Under the pieces are notes generated by a model, which did not search any database, was not told the origin of the DNA, and was given only the letters and a program-made list of their open reading frames with translations. From a virus, in IMG/VR virus record IMGVR_UViG_3300040758_000582, positions 1 to 30,229 of that record: a DNA stretch of 30,229 bases. One strand, given 5' to 3'. Position 1 is the stretch's first letter. Every line of letters begins with the position of its first letter. Position numbers and translations under genes: made by a program. Below, piece after piece: positions 9,568-15,870 of the stretch.

Positions 9568-10146
9568 ATGAAGAAACTGATTCTCGTTTTGCTTGCGCTC
9601 GGATGCTTAGCGTTCGGGCAAACTGCCACGGCTCCGGCTCAGCCTACCGCAACCACAACCACCACTCCGGCCGCAACGACAGTAGCCAATGTGACACTGC
9701 CGACGTACATCATGGGCGGTATCAGTTTCAACCAGCTTACCGGGGCCGCGGGCTTTGTGAGTGCGATTGTCCCGGAGAGTAACTCCGTGGGGCTGTATGG
9801 AAGCGCAACCACGGATCTGGTTCCGCTGAAAACCACGGTCAACGGCAAGTCGATCTACCTATTGAGCGGATCGGCACGGGCGGGAGAGCACAAGGTGGTG
9901 TATCAGGACACCAAGAATGCGGTGCTGATCGGCGGCGACATTGGGGTATCGTTTAGTAACTCCGCCGGAACGTCCGGGGTGACTCTCGGTGTCGCCGGCA
10001 GCTTCACGATTACCTACGTGCGGCAACTCAGTTCGCACTGGGCCGTGGGCCTGCCAATCCGGATGCTCTATATGAGCAACGTCGGACCGAATGGCGCCGG
10101 GGCCTGGAATCCGGTGGTTGAAGCCGGAATCATCTGGAAGCCGTAG
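9568..10146 (+). CDS. Exported beta-rich protein (full-length copy)
   Basis: This 192-residue protein starts at the ATG preceded by AAAGGAG (9557-9563). It has a signal peptide (MKKLILVLLALGCLAFG, likely cut near FGQ). A low-complexity Thr/Ala/Pro linker (about 20-45) follows, then a beta-rich domain with repeated GS, GV and YV strands that ends in WNPVVEAGIIWKP, consistent with a small outer-membrane-like barrel. The last 117 codons are repeated at 14022-14375 with about 87% base identity by hand count. Most of the differences are synonymous, so the family is under protein-level selection. The function is unknown. The upstream neighbour is a papain-like enzyme and the downstream neighbours are lysis genes. 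Confidence 0.72.
   Translation: MKKLILVLLALGCLAFGQTATAPAQPTATTTTTPAATTVANVTLPTYIMGGISFNQLTGAAGFVSAIVPESNSVGLYGSATTDLVPLKTTVNGKSIYLLSGSARAGEHKVVYQDTKNAVLIGGDIGVSFSNSAGTSGVTLGVAGSFTITYVRQLSSHWAVGLPIRMLYMSNVGPNGAGAWNPVVEAGIIWKP
9793..10146 (+). repeat. Donor-like copy of a 354-bp diverged direct repeat
   Basis: This segment aligns without gaps to 14022-14375 (offset 4229). I count about 46 mismatches in 354 bases, with about 9 amino-acid changes in 117. This copy is the 3' part of an intact exported-protein gene. Confidence 0.9.
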
Positions 10147-10150
10147 CGAG

Positions 10151-10166
10151 TTCCCCTGAAGGGGAA
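10151..10166 (+). other. Short perfect hairpin after an exported-protein gene
   Basis: TTCCCC and GGGGAA enclose a TGAA tetraloop, five bases after the stop of the exported-protein gene. No U tract follows. It may be a processing, stability or pause structure before the next ribosome site. Confidence 0.4.
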
Positions 10167-10189
10167 GACGAAGGAAAGGGAAAACACGA

Positions 10190-10426
10190 ATGGATCTCAC
10201 GACGGTTTTTGCGGCAGTAGAAGCGTCCCAGACAGCGAAGGCTAATGGGGCAACTCAGTTGGCGGCGGATCAGGCGAAGGCGGCTGCTATCGCCGCGGCA
10301 GTGCAGGCGGACACATCCAGCCTGGCGGACCTGACAGCGAAGGCGGACAGCGACATCAACGGCGCAATCTCCGCTCTTCAGGGTCTGCTGAGCACGGCTC
10401 CGGTCCCTACCGTTCCGGCGGTCTAG
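10190..10426 (+). CDS. Small Ala-rich helical protein
   Basis: This is a 78-residue protein with a good ribosome site (AAGGAAAGGG) upstream of the ATG. It is almost wholly predicted helix, rich in Ala, Gln, Asp and Lys (AADQAKAAAIAAAVQAD, LADLTAKADSDINGAISAL), with a Pro-rich tail. Small helical proteins of this type are common next to phage lysis genes, but no family was recognised. It is soluble by composition and has no membrane segment or signal peptide. Confidence 0.6.
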   Translation: MDLTTVFAAVEASQTAKANGATQLAADQAKAAAIAAAVQADTSSLADLTAKADSDINGAISALQGLLSTAPVPTVPAV

Positions 10427-10441
10427 CCGATTCACGACAGG

Positions 10442-10458
10442 GGGCGGGTTTCCCGCCT
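10442..10458 (+). other. GC hairpin between small genes, terminator-like without U tract
   Basis: GGCGGG (10443-10448) and CCCGCC (10452-10457) pair around a TTT loop, with a possible G-T pair outside. It lies in the 47-base gap before the holin-like gene. Without a following T run it is not a convincing intrinsic terminator. Confidence 0.35.
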
Positions 10459-10473
10459 CCTCAGGGGGCAAGG

Positions 10474-10650
10474 ATGAACAAAGACGTTACGACCAGCATC
10501 GCCGGAGGTGCGGCCGGACTGATGTTGCTGAATCAGGTTCGGTGGGAGGCGGTACCGCACGGGGAGTGCGTGAAGATCGGCGTCGCGGTTGTGCTGGCGG
10601 CGTTGGGGTACCTGATGTACCGGGGAAAGGGGCCGGACGCGAATGCTTGA
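10474..10650 (+). CDS. Small membrane protein, holin-like
   Basis: This 58-residue protein ends 8 bases inside the following lysozyme gene. It has a short hydrophobic stretch (SIAGGAAGLMLLN) and a clear membrane helix (VKIGVAVVLAALGYLMY) followed by a basic tail. Size, topology and tight coupling to the endolysin suggest a holin that lets lysozyme reach the wall. Functional proof is absent, and other small membrane proteins in this phage could fill that role. A G-rich stretch (CAGGGGGCAAGG) provides the ribosome site. Confidence 0.6.
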   Translation: MNKDVTTSIAGGAAGLMLLNQVRWEAVPHGECVKIGVAVVLAALGYLMYRGKGPDANA

Positions 10651-11182
10651 GGGACTGAAGGCGAGGTTACGACAGCACGAGGGGGTTATCCCGCACCTCT
10701 ACCTGGACACGTTGGGCCTGGTGACTTGCGGGGTGGGCCACATGGTTCCGTCACCGGATCAGATGGCCGGAATCGCGATGGTGTGCGGGAGTGAAGTGGC
10801 GACGCTCGCACAGAAAGAGGCGGAGTTCGCCCATGTCAAGTCGCTGGAGGCAAGCAAGCTGCCGGCGTACTATGCACAGCGGACCACGTTGCGAATGACG
10901 CCGGAGGCTATCGACGCGCTCCAGGAGAGCGATGTAGAGAGCTTCCGCGCGGCGCTGTGTCACTTCCTGCCGGGGTTCACAGAATTCCCGGAGCCGGCTC
11001 AAGAGGCGCTGCTCGATATGGCGTTTCAACTGGGAGCGGGCGGGCTGGTGAGCAAGTTTCCGCACCTCATCGCGGCAGTGAAGGCGCGGGACTGGAACGG
11101 CTGCGCGGCGAACTGCCATCGCGCCGGTATCCAGGAATGGCGGAACGAAGCGACGGTGAAGTTGTTTCAGCAGGCTGCGTAG
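10643..11182 (+). CDS. Endolysin, T4-type lysozyme (GH24-like)
   Basis: This 179-residue muramidase should cut the glycan strands of peptidoglycan at lysis. The catalytic triad of the T4 lysozyme family is visible with correct spacing: Glu13 (RQHEG), Asp22 (LYLDT) and Thr28 (GLVTCGVGH). The C-terminal half has the usual helical pattern (PAQEALLDMAFQLGA, then FPHLIAAVKARDW, then R.AGIQEWRN). There is no signal peptide, so release should need a holin, consistent with the overlapping upstream membrane gene. AAAGGGG lies before the ATG. The length matches the family. Confidence 0.88.
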   Translation: MLEGLKARLRQHEGVIPHLYLDTLGLVTCGVGHMVPSPDQMAGIAMVCGSEVATLAQKEAEFAHVKSLEASKLPAYYAQRTTLRMTPEAIDALQESDVESFRAALCHFLPGFTEFPEPAQEALLDMAFQLGAGGLVSKFPHLIAAVKARDWNGCAANCHRAGIQEWRNEATVKLFQQAA

Positions 11183-11198
11183 GGCGGGAGTTGCGAGG

Positions 11199-11239
11199 CG
11201 CGCCGGGGATAGGGCACTCCTACAATCCAACCCGGCGCG
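11199..11239 (+). repeat. 9-bp perfect inverted repeat in the lysis intergenic gap
   Basis: CGCGCCGGG (11199-11207) and CCCGGCGCG (11231-11239) can form a 9-bp stem with a 23-nt loop in the 69-base gap after the lysozyme gene. The right arm lies just before GGGGAATCATG, the ribosome site of the next gene, so it could affect translation of that gene or end transcripts. Confidence 0.55.
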
Positions 11240-11251
11240 TGACGGGGAATC

Positions 11252-11509
11252 ATGTTCGAAATCATAGCGGCCGGCGTGTCGCTCTTGGGTACGGCCATCC
11301 TGGGGTTGCTGGCCTGGGGTCTACGGGGAGAAGTGAAGGGCGTTCGCACGGAGATACAACTCTCGGGCGCGAATATGCGCACGGAGCTGGCGGAGGCGGA
11401 GATCCGGTTCTATCAGCGCGTGAACGGGAACTATGTGCGGAAAGAACTGCACAGCGAACTTACCGCGCGATTGGATCGCGTCGAAAGCAGGGTAGATGAC
11501 CTCGAATAA
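11252..11509 (+). CDS. Small membrane protein with coiled coil, spanin- or holin-like
   Basis: This 85-residue protein has one N-terminal membrane helix (about 3-24, IIAAGVSLLGTAILGLLAWGL). A charged helical region follows (GVRTEIQLSG, LAEAEIRFYQRVNG, TARLDRVESRVDDLE). An N-terminal anchor plus a coiled coil directly after an endolysin is typical of i-spanin or holin proteins, but no outer-membrane partner lipoprotein was seen nested in it. GGGG precedes the ATG. It overlaps the next gene by 14 bases. Confidence 0.62.
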   Translation: MFEIIAAGVSLLGTAILGLLAWGLRGEVKGVRTEIQLSGANMRTELAEAEIRFYQRVNGNYVRKELHSELTARLDRVESRVDDLE

Positions 11510-12644
11510 CAATCTGAGTCAACATCGGCTGGAAACCCGGAAGTGTCCGGTGTGCAAGAAAAAGAAAACGTTTCCGGCGCGCAACGAGACCTGCTCGTTC
11601 GAATGCGGCCGGAAGGCGGAGGCAGAGCGGAGGCAGCCGGCTCCTGTACAGATCGCGGATGAAGACCTCGATTCGGCGGTGCTGGAGGCGGTCAAGAAGG
11701 CGCGCGGGCGGGCGACGGTGCGGATGGTGTCCGAGGCTCTCAATAAGAGCGAGCGGACGGTTCAGGACACGGTGGCCAGGCTGAGAGACGCCGGGCACAA
11801 CGTAAGCGTCCGGACGGACGGGATCTGCGATATCTCCGGCGACGTGAAGCCGGGTAACGCGGTGAAGATCGTTCACGACATCGGCGAATACAACTCGCGC
11901 GTGAGACGGTTCGGCGTCACGTCGGATAATCACCTCGGCAGCAAGCATGAACGGCTGGATGTTCTGAACGCACTGTACGACCTGTACGAGGCGGAAGGGA
12001 TCACCGAAGTCTACAACGCCGGGAACTGGATCGAAGGCGAAGCTCGGTTCAACAAGTACGACATCAACGTCTACGGCATGGACCGGCAGGTGGACTACTG
12101 GATCGAGAACTATCCGCGGCGCAAGGGAATCGTCACGCGCTACGTGGCCGGCGACGATCACGAGGGATGGTATCAGCAACGCGAGCAAGTGGAGATCGGC
12201 AAGTACGCGGAACTTCGGGCGCGCGCGGCGGGCCGGGATGACCTGATCTATCTCGGGTATGTCGAGGCGGACATCGAACTGAAGGCGGAGCGCGGCTCGC
12301 GGATTATGCGCGTGATGCATCCGGGCGGCGGTTCGGCGTACGCGCTGAGTTACTCCATGCAAAAGATGGTGGAGAGCTTCCAGGGCGGCGAGAAGCCTTG
12401 CATTATTCTGGCGGGACACTACCACAAGTTCGATTACAACTACTACCGGGAAGTGTTTACGGTTCAGACCGGATGCACCTGCGATCAGTCGATTTTTATG
12501 CGCAAGAACAAGATTCAGGCGCATGTAGGCGGCTCGATTGTGGAGTTCAATCAGGCGCCGGATGGGACGATCAACCGGTTCAAGGTGGAGTGGTTGCCGT
12601 TTTACGACCGTGGCTTCTACGCCGGGAAGGCGAGGCGGTTCTAG
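11496..12644 (+). CDS. Calcineurin-like metallophosphoesterase with Zn ribbon and HTH
   Basis: This 382-residue protein has three parts. A Zn-ribbon-like segment has Cys17, Cys20, Cys33 and Cys37. A winged-helix-like segment lies at about 58-115 (VRMVSEALNKSERTVQDTV). A metallophosphoesterase domain follows with SDNHLG (Asp144, His146), AGNWIEG (176-181), GDDHEGW (219-225), His275 and GHYHK (307-311). Two motifs deviate from the common form: Asn177 stands where GD is frequent, and GDDHE replaces GNHD/E. Enzymes of this fold hydrolyse phosphoesters in nucleic acids or nucleotides with two metal ions. The DNA-binding-like N-terminus suggests a nucleic-acid substrate, which is an inference. It overlaps the upstream membrane gene. 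Confidence 0.78.
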   Translation: MTSNNNLSQHRLETRKCPVCKKKKTFPARNETCSFECGRKAEAERRQPAPVQIADEDLDSAVLEAVKKARGRATVRMVSEALNKSERTVQDTVARLRDAGHNVSVRTDGICDISGDVKPGNAVKIVHDIGEYNSRVRRFGVTSDNHLGSKHERLDVLNALYDLYEAEGITEVYNAGNWIEGEARFNKYDINVYGMDRQVDYWIENYPRRKGIVTRYVAGDDHEGWYQQREQVEIGKYAELRARAAGRDDLIYLGYVEADIELKAERGSRIMRVMHPGGGSAYALSYSMQKMVESFQGGEKPCIILAGHYHKFDYNYYREVFTVQTGCTCDQSIFMRKNKIQAHVGGSIVEFNQAPDGTINRFKVEWLPFYDRGFYAGKARRF

Positions 12645-12746
12645 ATGAAGCGCCTGATTGATGTGATTGTGGCGTGCTATGTAACGATGGCCGCCGGCAT
12701 CAACGGGTATCTGGCGGTCCGGTTCTGGCGGGGGTTGTTCAAATGA
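12645..12746 (+). CDS. Very small single-pass membrane peptide
   Basis: This 33-residue ORF begins directly after the phosphoesterase stop. Its stop overlaps the next ATG (ATGA). It is mostly one hydrophobic helix (LIDVIVACYVTMAAGINGYLAV) with a basic end (RFWRGLFK). The tight coupling on both sides argues that it is translated. The function is unknown. Confidence 0.5.
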   Translation: MKRLIDVIVACYVTMAAGINGYLAVRFWRGLFK

Positions 12747-13111
12747 ACCTCGTGCGGCAACCGGACGGCTCCAGTTGGTGCGGTCAGGCTTGCGTGGCGA
12801 TGATTGCCGGGGTGTCGCTGGAGGATGCGGTAGCGGCCTGTAAGCCGCATCCTCGCGGGGGTGGGACAACCACTCCCGAGGTTGTGGCGGCGCTACGTAA
12901 GTTCGGGGTGCGATGCGCGGACACGCGCTGCCGTCGCGTGTCACGCGAGAAGCCAGTGTTACCGCAACGGGCGCTGTTATCGATTATGCGTCCGAAGGAT
13001 AGCCGGTGGCACTGGATGGTGACGTGGGATGGAGTGATTTACGATCCGGCGGACCAATGGCCGGCGTACGAAGGTTGGCGGATCACGAGCTACCTGGAGG
13101 TTCTCGGATGA
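12743..13111 (+). CDS. C39-like cysteine peptidase-fold protein
   Basis: This is a 122-residue protein. The ATG at 12743 overlaps the upstream stop and has GGGGG about nine bases before it. The pattern RQPDGSSWCGQACVAM carries a Gln (6) for the oxyanion hole and Cys13 at a helix start. WHWMV carries His90 and YDPA carries Asp101. This is the order of bacteriocin-processing C39 and related papain-fold peptidases. It lacks an ABC-transporter part and a signal peptide. In a phage it might cleave a virion or host protein. The ATGA overlap with the next membrane-protein gene couples the two. Confidence 0.66.
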   Translation: MNLVRQPDGSSWCGQACVAMIAGVSLEDAVAACKPHPRGGGTTTPEVVAALRKFGVRCADTRCRRVSREKPVLPQRALLSIMRPKDSRWHWMVTWDGVIYDPADQWPAYEGWRITSYLEVLG

Positions 13112-13368
13112 AAGACTTTTGGACGTTTTTCGGGATTCAGGCGGTCTCGTACGGGATCTTCTGTTGGAACGCTCGCGCGATTGCTTTCGGGTGGTATTCC
13201 AACCTCGTGGTGTCTGACCTTCTGTTCGCTTACCTGAGTTTCACGGTGATGGAGCGGATTGCCGAGCGCGGGAAGGATAAGAGCAGGGCGGCGAAGTTCG
13301 GGTACGTGATGGGCGGGGCGACGGGTTCCCTGCTCTCGGTGGTTTTGACGAAGCATTTTCTCGGATAG
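13108..13368 (+). CDS. Small multi-pass membrane protein
   Basis: This 86-residue protein has probably three hydrophobic segments (FWTFFGIQAVSYGIF, VVSDLLFAYLSFTVM and FGYVMGGATGSLLSVVL) with a charged loop ERIAERGKDKSRAAK between the last two. GGAGG lies 8 bases upstream and the ATG overlaps the preceding stop. No family was recognised. It could be a holin or a superinfection-exclusion protein. Confidence 0.6.
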   Translation: MKDFWTFFGIQAVSYGIFCWNARAIAFGWYSNLVVSDLLFAYLSFTVMERIAERGKDKSRAAKFGYVMGGATGSLLSVVLTKHFLG

Positions 13369-13383
13369 GGGCGAAAGGGCGTC

Positions 13384-13533
13384 ATGTTGCGGACGATCAA
13401 TACCTACATCATCGACGGGTTGAGTACGGTGATGCTGCTGTTCTTTGCGGCGGCGGCGACGGTCCGCGTGTATGCGATGGCGGCATCGGCGATCCGTCGC
13501 GCGTTGCGGCCGGACGCGGAAGGGAAGGAATGA
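13384..13533 (+). CDS. Small single-pass membrane protein
   Basis: This 49-residue ORF is preceded by AAAGGG. Its stop overlaps the next gene's ATG (ATGA). It has one hydrophobic helix (TVMLLFFAAAATVRVYAMAA) and a basic, charged tail (IRRALRPDAEGKE). The function is unknown. It is one of seven small membrane proteins between 10474 and 17869. Confidence 0.55.
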   Translation: MLRTINTYIIDGLSTVMLLFFAAAATVRVYAMAASAIRRALRPDAEGKE

Positions 13534-13937
13534 GTAAACACATCGTAGCGGATAGCGGGAAGCGGGAATCGTTCGGCTCGGGGATGGTGCGGGACACCAG
13601 AGACGGCAAGGGACGATTCGAGTTGATAACGCCAGTGGCGCTGAGGCGGTTGGCGCTGGTGTACGAGAAGGGCGCGGCGAAGTATACGGCGCGGAATTGG
13701 GAGAAGGGATCTCCACTGTCGCGGTTCGCGGATTCGGCTCAGCGACATCTCAACGATTTCCAGATGATCTCACTGTTCAAGCGGGAGGGTATCCCGTTGG
13801 ATAGGCTGCCGGCGGATGTCAATCCGAATGAGGATCACCTGGCACAGGCGGTCTGGAACCTGTGTTGCATCATGCACCACGAAGATCTCCATCCGGAGTT
13901 GGACGATCTCACGGTGAAGCCGGAGGAGAAGCCGTGA
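13530..13937 (+). CDS. dATP/dGTP diphosphohydrolase-like protein (DUF5664 type)
   Basis: This 135-residue protein matches the family pattern of phage dATP/dGTP diphosphohydrolase N-terminal domains. It has GKGRFELI (26-33), GAAKYTARNWEKG (48-60), RHLND (72-76) and NEDHLAQAVWNL (100-111). Acidic and His residues in these motifs would bind a metal and the triphosphate. Related enzymes trim dATP and dGTP pools and in some phages help bias DNA toward modified purines. The ATG overlaps the upstream stop, and its own stop overlaps the GTG of a deoxyribosyltransferase-like gene, so the nucleotide genes form one coupled block. Confidence 0.75.
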   Translation: MSKHIVADSGKRESFGSGMVRDTRDGKGRFELITPVALRRLALVYEKGAAKYTARNWEKGSPLSRFADSAQRHLNDFQMISLFKREGIPLDRLPADVNPNEDHLAQAVWNLCCIMHHEDLHPELDDLTVKPEEKP

Positions 13938-14188
13938 ACGCACAAGAGAGGACTGTCTATCTCGCGGGGCCGATTACGGGCCTGACTTTCAACGGCGCGA
14001 ACGACTGGCGCAAGGATGTCACTGTACGGCAGTGCGACTACCGACCTGGTTCCGCTGAAAACCACCGTCAACGGGAAGTCGATCTACCTGTTGAGTGGCT
14101 CGGCGCGCGCGGGCGAGCACAAGGTGGTGTATCAGGACTCCAAGAATGCAGTGCTGATCGGCGGCGACGTTGGGGCATCGTTCAGTAA
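13934..14188 (+). pseudogene. Nucleoside 2-deoxyribosyltransferase-like gene, truncated by recombination
   Basis: The GTG at 13934 overlaps the upstream stop (GTGA). The first 29 codons give VYLAGPITGL, then NGANDWRKDV, the N-terminal nucleotide-binding strand and loop of nucleoside 2-deoxyribosyltransferase-like proteins. At about 14020 the sequence switches into a diverged copy of the exported-protein gene at 9568, in another frame. The reading frame continues as unrelated residues to a stop at 14188. The normal enzyme has about 130-160 residues, so the catalytic part is missing. The loss is probably real rather than a reading error, because the inserted segment is itself a clean gapless homolog. 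Confidence 0.75.
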
Positions 14189-14375
14189 TTCTGCCGGAGG
14201 GTCCGGGGTGACTCTCGGGGTCGCGGGGAGTTTCACGCTGACTTACGTGCGGCAACTCAGTCCGCATTGGGCGGTGGGCATACCGGTCCGGATGCTCTAC
14301 ATGAGCAACGTGGGACCGAACGGGACGGGAGCCTGGAATCCGGTGGTCGAAGCCGGAATCATCTGGAAGCCGTAG
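14016..14375 (+). pseudogene. 3' fragment of an exported beta-rich protein, second copy
   Basis: This 119-codon open frame begins at an ATG formed at the recombination junction. From codon 3 it matches the C-terminal 117 residues of the exported protein at 9568-10146. The signal peptide and Thr-rich linker are missing. AAGG touches the ATG with no proper spacing, so translation is doubtful. If it is made, the product would stay in the cytoplasm. Divergence is mostly at third codon positions, so the fragment evolved as a working gene elsewhere before it was joined here. Confidence 0.7.
14022..14375 (+). repeat. Second copy of the 354-bp diverged direct repeat
   Basis: This copy is gapless against 9793-10146. 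Homology starts at CTGTA and ends right after the shared TAGC at the stop. Its left end is fused to the deoxyribosyltransferase-like gene. After its right end, 58 bases precede the DUF1599 gene and include a 14-codon ATG frame at 14379-14423 with no recognisable match. Confidence 0.9.
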
Positions 14376-14433
14376 CTTATGCGTCTGGCGGAGTTCATCG
14401 AACGCTCGTGGTGTGGGAAGTGAGGGACTACTA

Positions 14434-14754
14434 ATGGATACGCAGCAATTTGTTAAGGACTTCCGCGCACTCGCGAACCAGATAGCGGACACGGTGGAGC
14501 GGAAGAATGCGGATTACAGCCATTCCGACGCAGATCCGTTCCGCAACTTCCTGTACATCGAGAATCTGGCGGCTGGCCGGGTGTCGGCGGCGGATGGGAT
14601 TCTGGTGCGCATGTCGGACAAGATGATGCGCATCTCCAACCTGATCGCGCCGGGGGTAGTGGAAGCGGTTGAGGGGGAGAAGGTGGATGATACGTGCGTG
14701 GACCTGGCGGCATATGCGCTGATCCTCGCACTGCTGTTGAGGAGTCGGCGATGA
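14434..14754 (+). CDS. DUF1599 / nucleotide modification associated domain 1 protein
   Basis: This is a 106-residue protein from the ATG preceded by GAGGGA six bases upstream. Conserved blocks are KNADYS (24-29), DPFRNF (34-39), GILVRMSDKMMRISNL (55-70) and EKVDDTCVDLAAYALI (82-97), the pattern of PF07659. The domain was named from its association with phage nucleotide or DNA modification genes and resembles MazG-type all-helical pyrophosphohydrolases. Its exact reaction is not established to my knowledge. It lies in the nucleotide-pool block and its stop overlaps the start of the HD hydrolase. Confidence 0.78.
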   Translation: MDTQQFVKDFRALANQIADTVERKNADYSHSDADPFRNFLYIENLAAGRVSAADGILVRMSDKMMRISNLIAPGVVEAVEGEKVDDTCVDLAAYALILALLLRSRR

Positions 14755-15341
14755 TTACATTTACGGGTACGCACGTGGTGCGAGAGTTCGGCGCGCCGTC
14801 GATCCACGACTTGGCGGTACAGCTCATGCGGCTGTGCCGTTTCGGCGGTGCCGGACAGTTATTCTGGCCGGTAGGGATGCATTCGCTTCTGGTAGCCGAT
14901 CTGCTGCCGAGGGAACTGGAGGTGTACGGGTTACTGCATGACGCGGCAGAGGCGGCCGTCGCGGATGTGTGCCGTCCATTCAAGACGGACGCGGCGCGCG
15001 AGGTGGAGGCGATGGTACAGGCGCGGGTATACTCTCATCTGGGAGTTCCGGCGCCAAACGGAGAGCAGGCGGAGTTGGTTCACCGGGCCGACATGAGGGC
15101 CGTCAACGTAGAGGGAGCGTCGGTTTGCGGGCCGCGCGGCTATCGGCTCGTACAGCCGAACTTTCGGTTGGACCAAGAGGCGGCGGAGGTGCTTGACCGC
15201 TACCTGGAGAGGTTCCGGCCGGAGGATGCGATCCGACCGCAAGGGCAATGGCCGGCGGAATTCGAGCGACGTTTGACGGTCGCTCTTACGCGATTGCATC
15301 ACACGCCGGCATATGTCGAGCAGTACACGGGGAAGGCCTAG
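14751..15341 (+). CDS. HD-domain nucleotide phosphohydrolase (YfbR/DatZ-like)
   Basis: This is a 196-residue protein. The ATG has GAGGAG seven bases upstream and overlaps the preceding stop. Metal-binding residues of the HD superfamily are visible: His44 (VGMHS), His63-Asp64 with Glu67 (LLHDAAEA), Asp72 (VADV) and Asp114 (HRADMRA). The closest patterns I know are 5'-deoxynucleotidase YfbR and the phage dATPase DatZ, both of which act on deoxynucleotides. Together with the diphosphohydrolase-like and DUF1599 genes it suggests control of the dNTP pool. The substrate cannot be fixed by eye. It converges with the leftward exported-protein gene, sharing four bases (CTAG). Confidence 0.75.
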   Translation: MITFTGTHVVREFGAPSIHDLAVQLMRLCRFGGAGQLFWPVGMHSLLVADLLPRELEVYGLLHDAAEAAVADVCRPFKTDAAREVEAMVQARVYSHLGVPAPNGEQAELVHRADMRAVNVEGASVCGPRGYRLVQPNFRLDQEAAEVLDRYLERFRPEDAIRPQGQWPAEFERRLTVALTRLHHTPAYVEQYTGKA

Positions 15342-15850
15342 AGAGTGGGGTCCGGTTTGCGCTCGGCGTACCGGACCGTCACTATCCCGAAGGATTTCGA
15401 TTCGATCCACTCCAGGGTGACCATCGAGGATTTGAGGCGCCAGACGATAGAACGGGTTTCGATGGTGCTGCCAAAGGCGGTGCGTTCGGAGACGGTATCG
15501 GAGCTGGTGGGTTTGCCGTACTTGGCGGTGAGTCCGTCCTTCAAGGCGTCGAAGGCGCTAGGGCGGGCGGCGTCCTGAGATACGGAGACGTTGACGGCCG
15601 TCAAGCGGTCCTGATCGGTGGGGAACTTGAACTTGGCGGTTGCCTGGTAGTTGCCGAGTTGCATGGCGGGGGCTTCCAGGCGGATGAACTGGCCTAGATC
15701 CTTTTCGGGCGGGTTGACGGGGCGGACGGTGGGGAATGCGGCTTGCACCTCGGCGGCGGTCATTCCCCACTTGGCGGCGGACCATCCGGTGGCATCGGGG
15801 GTCTGTGCGAGGGCGGCTACGGCGGCGGCCAGCAGAAGCGTGAACTTCAT
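15338..15850 (-). CDS. Exported protein of the leftward cassette
   Basis: This is a 170-residue protein. The internal Met is chosen because it gives a proper signal peptide (MKFTLLLAAAVAALA, likely cut before QTPDA). The mature region begins WSAAKWGMTAAEVQAAFP, a pattern seen in small exported proteins where a W-GM-x-x-E-V segment binds or folds over a small sheet. A strand-rich part follows (TVSERTAFGS, ETRSIVWRL, MVTLEWIES). It lies 20 bases downstream of a ribbon-helix-helix gene on the same strand. The two look like a moron cassette expressed from the prophage. The function is unknown. Its stop overlaps the stop of the convergent HD gene. Confidence 0.68.
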   Translation of the reverse strand: MKFTLLLAAAVAALAQTPDATGWSAAKWGMTAAEVQAAFPTVRPVNPPEKDLGQFIRLEAPAMQLGNYQATAKFKFPTDQDRLTAVNVSVSQDAARPSAFDALKDGLTAKYGKPTSSDTVSERTAFGSTIETRSIVWRLKSSMVTLEWIESKSFGIVTVRYAERKPDPTL

Positions 15851-15870
15851 GCCGCTGACGGTATCACGGC

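Noticed and set aside
11460-12944. 494-codon open frame on the minus strand
   Set aside because: It mirrors the metallophosphoesterase gene, whose motifs are clear on the + strand. The antisense product has no recognisable motif or ribosome site.
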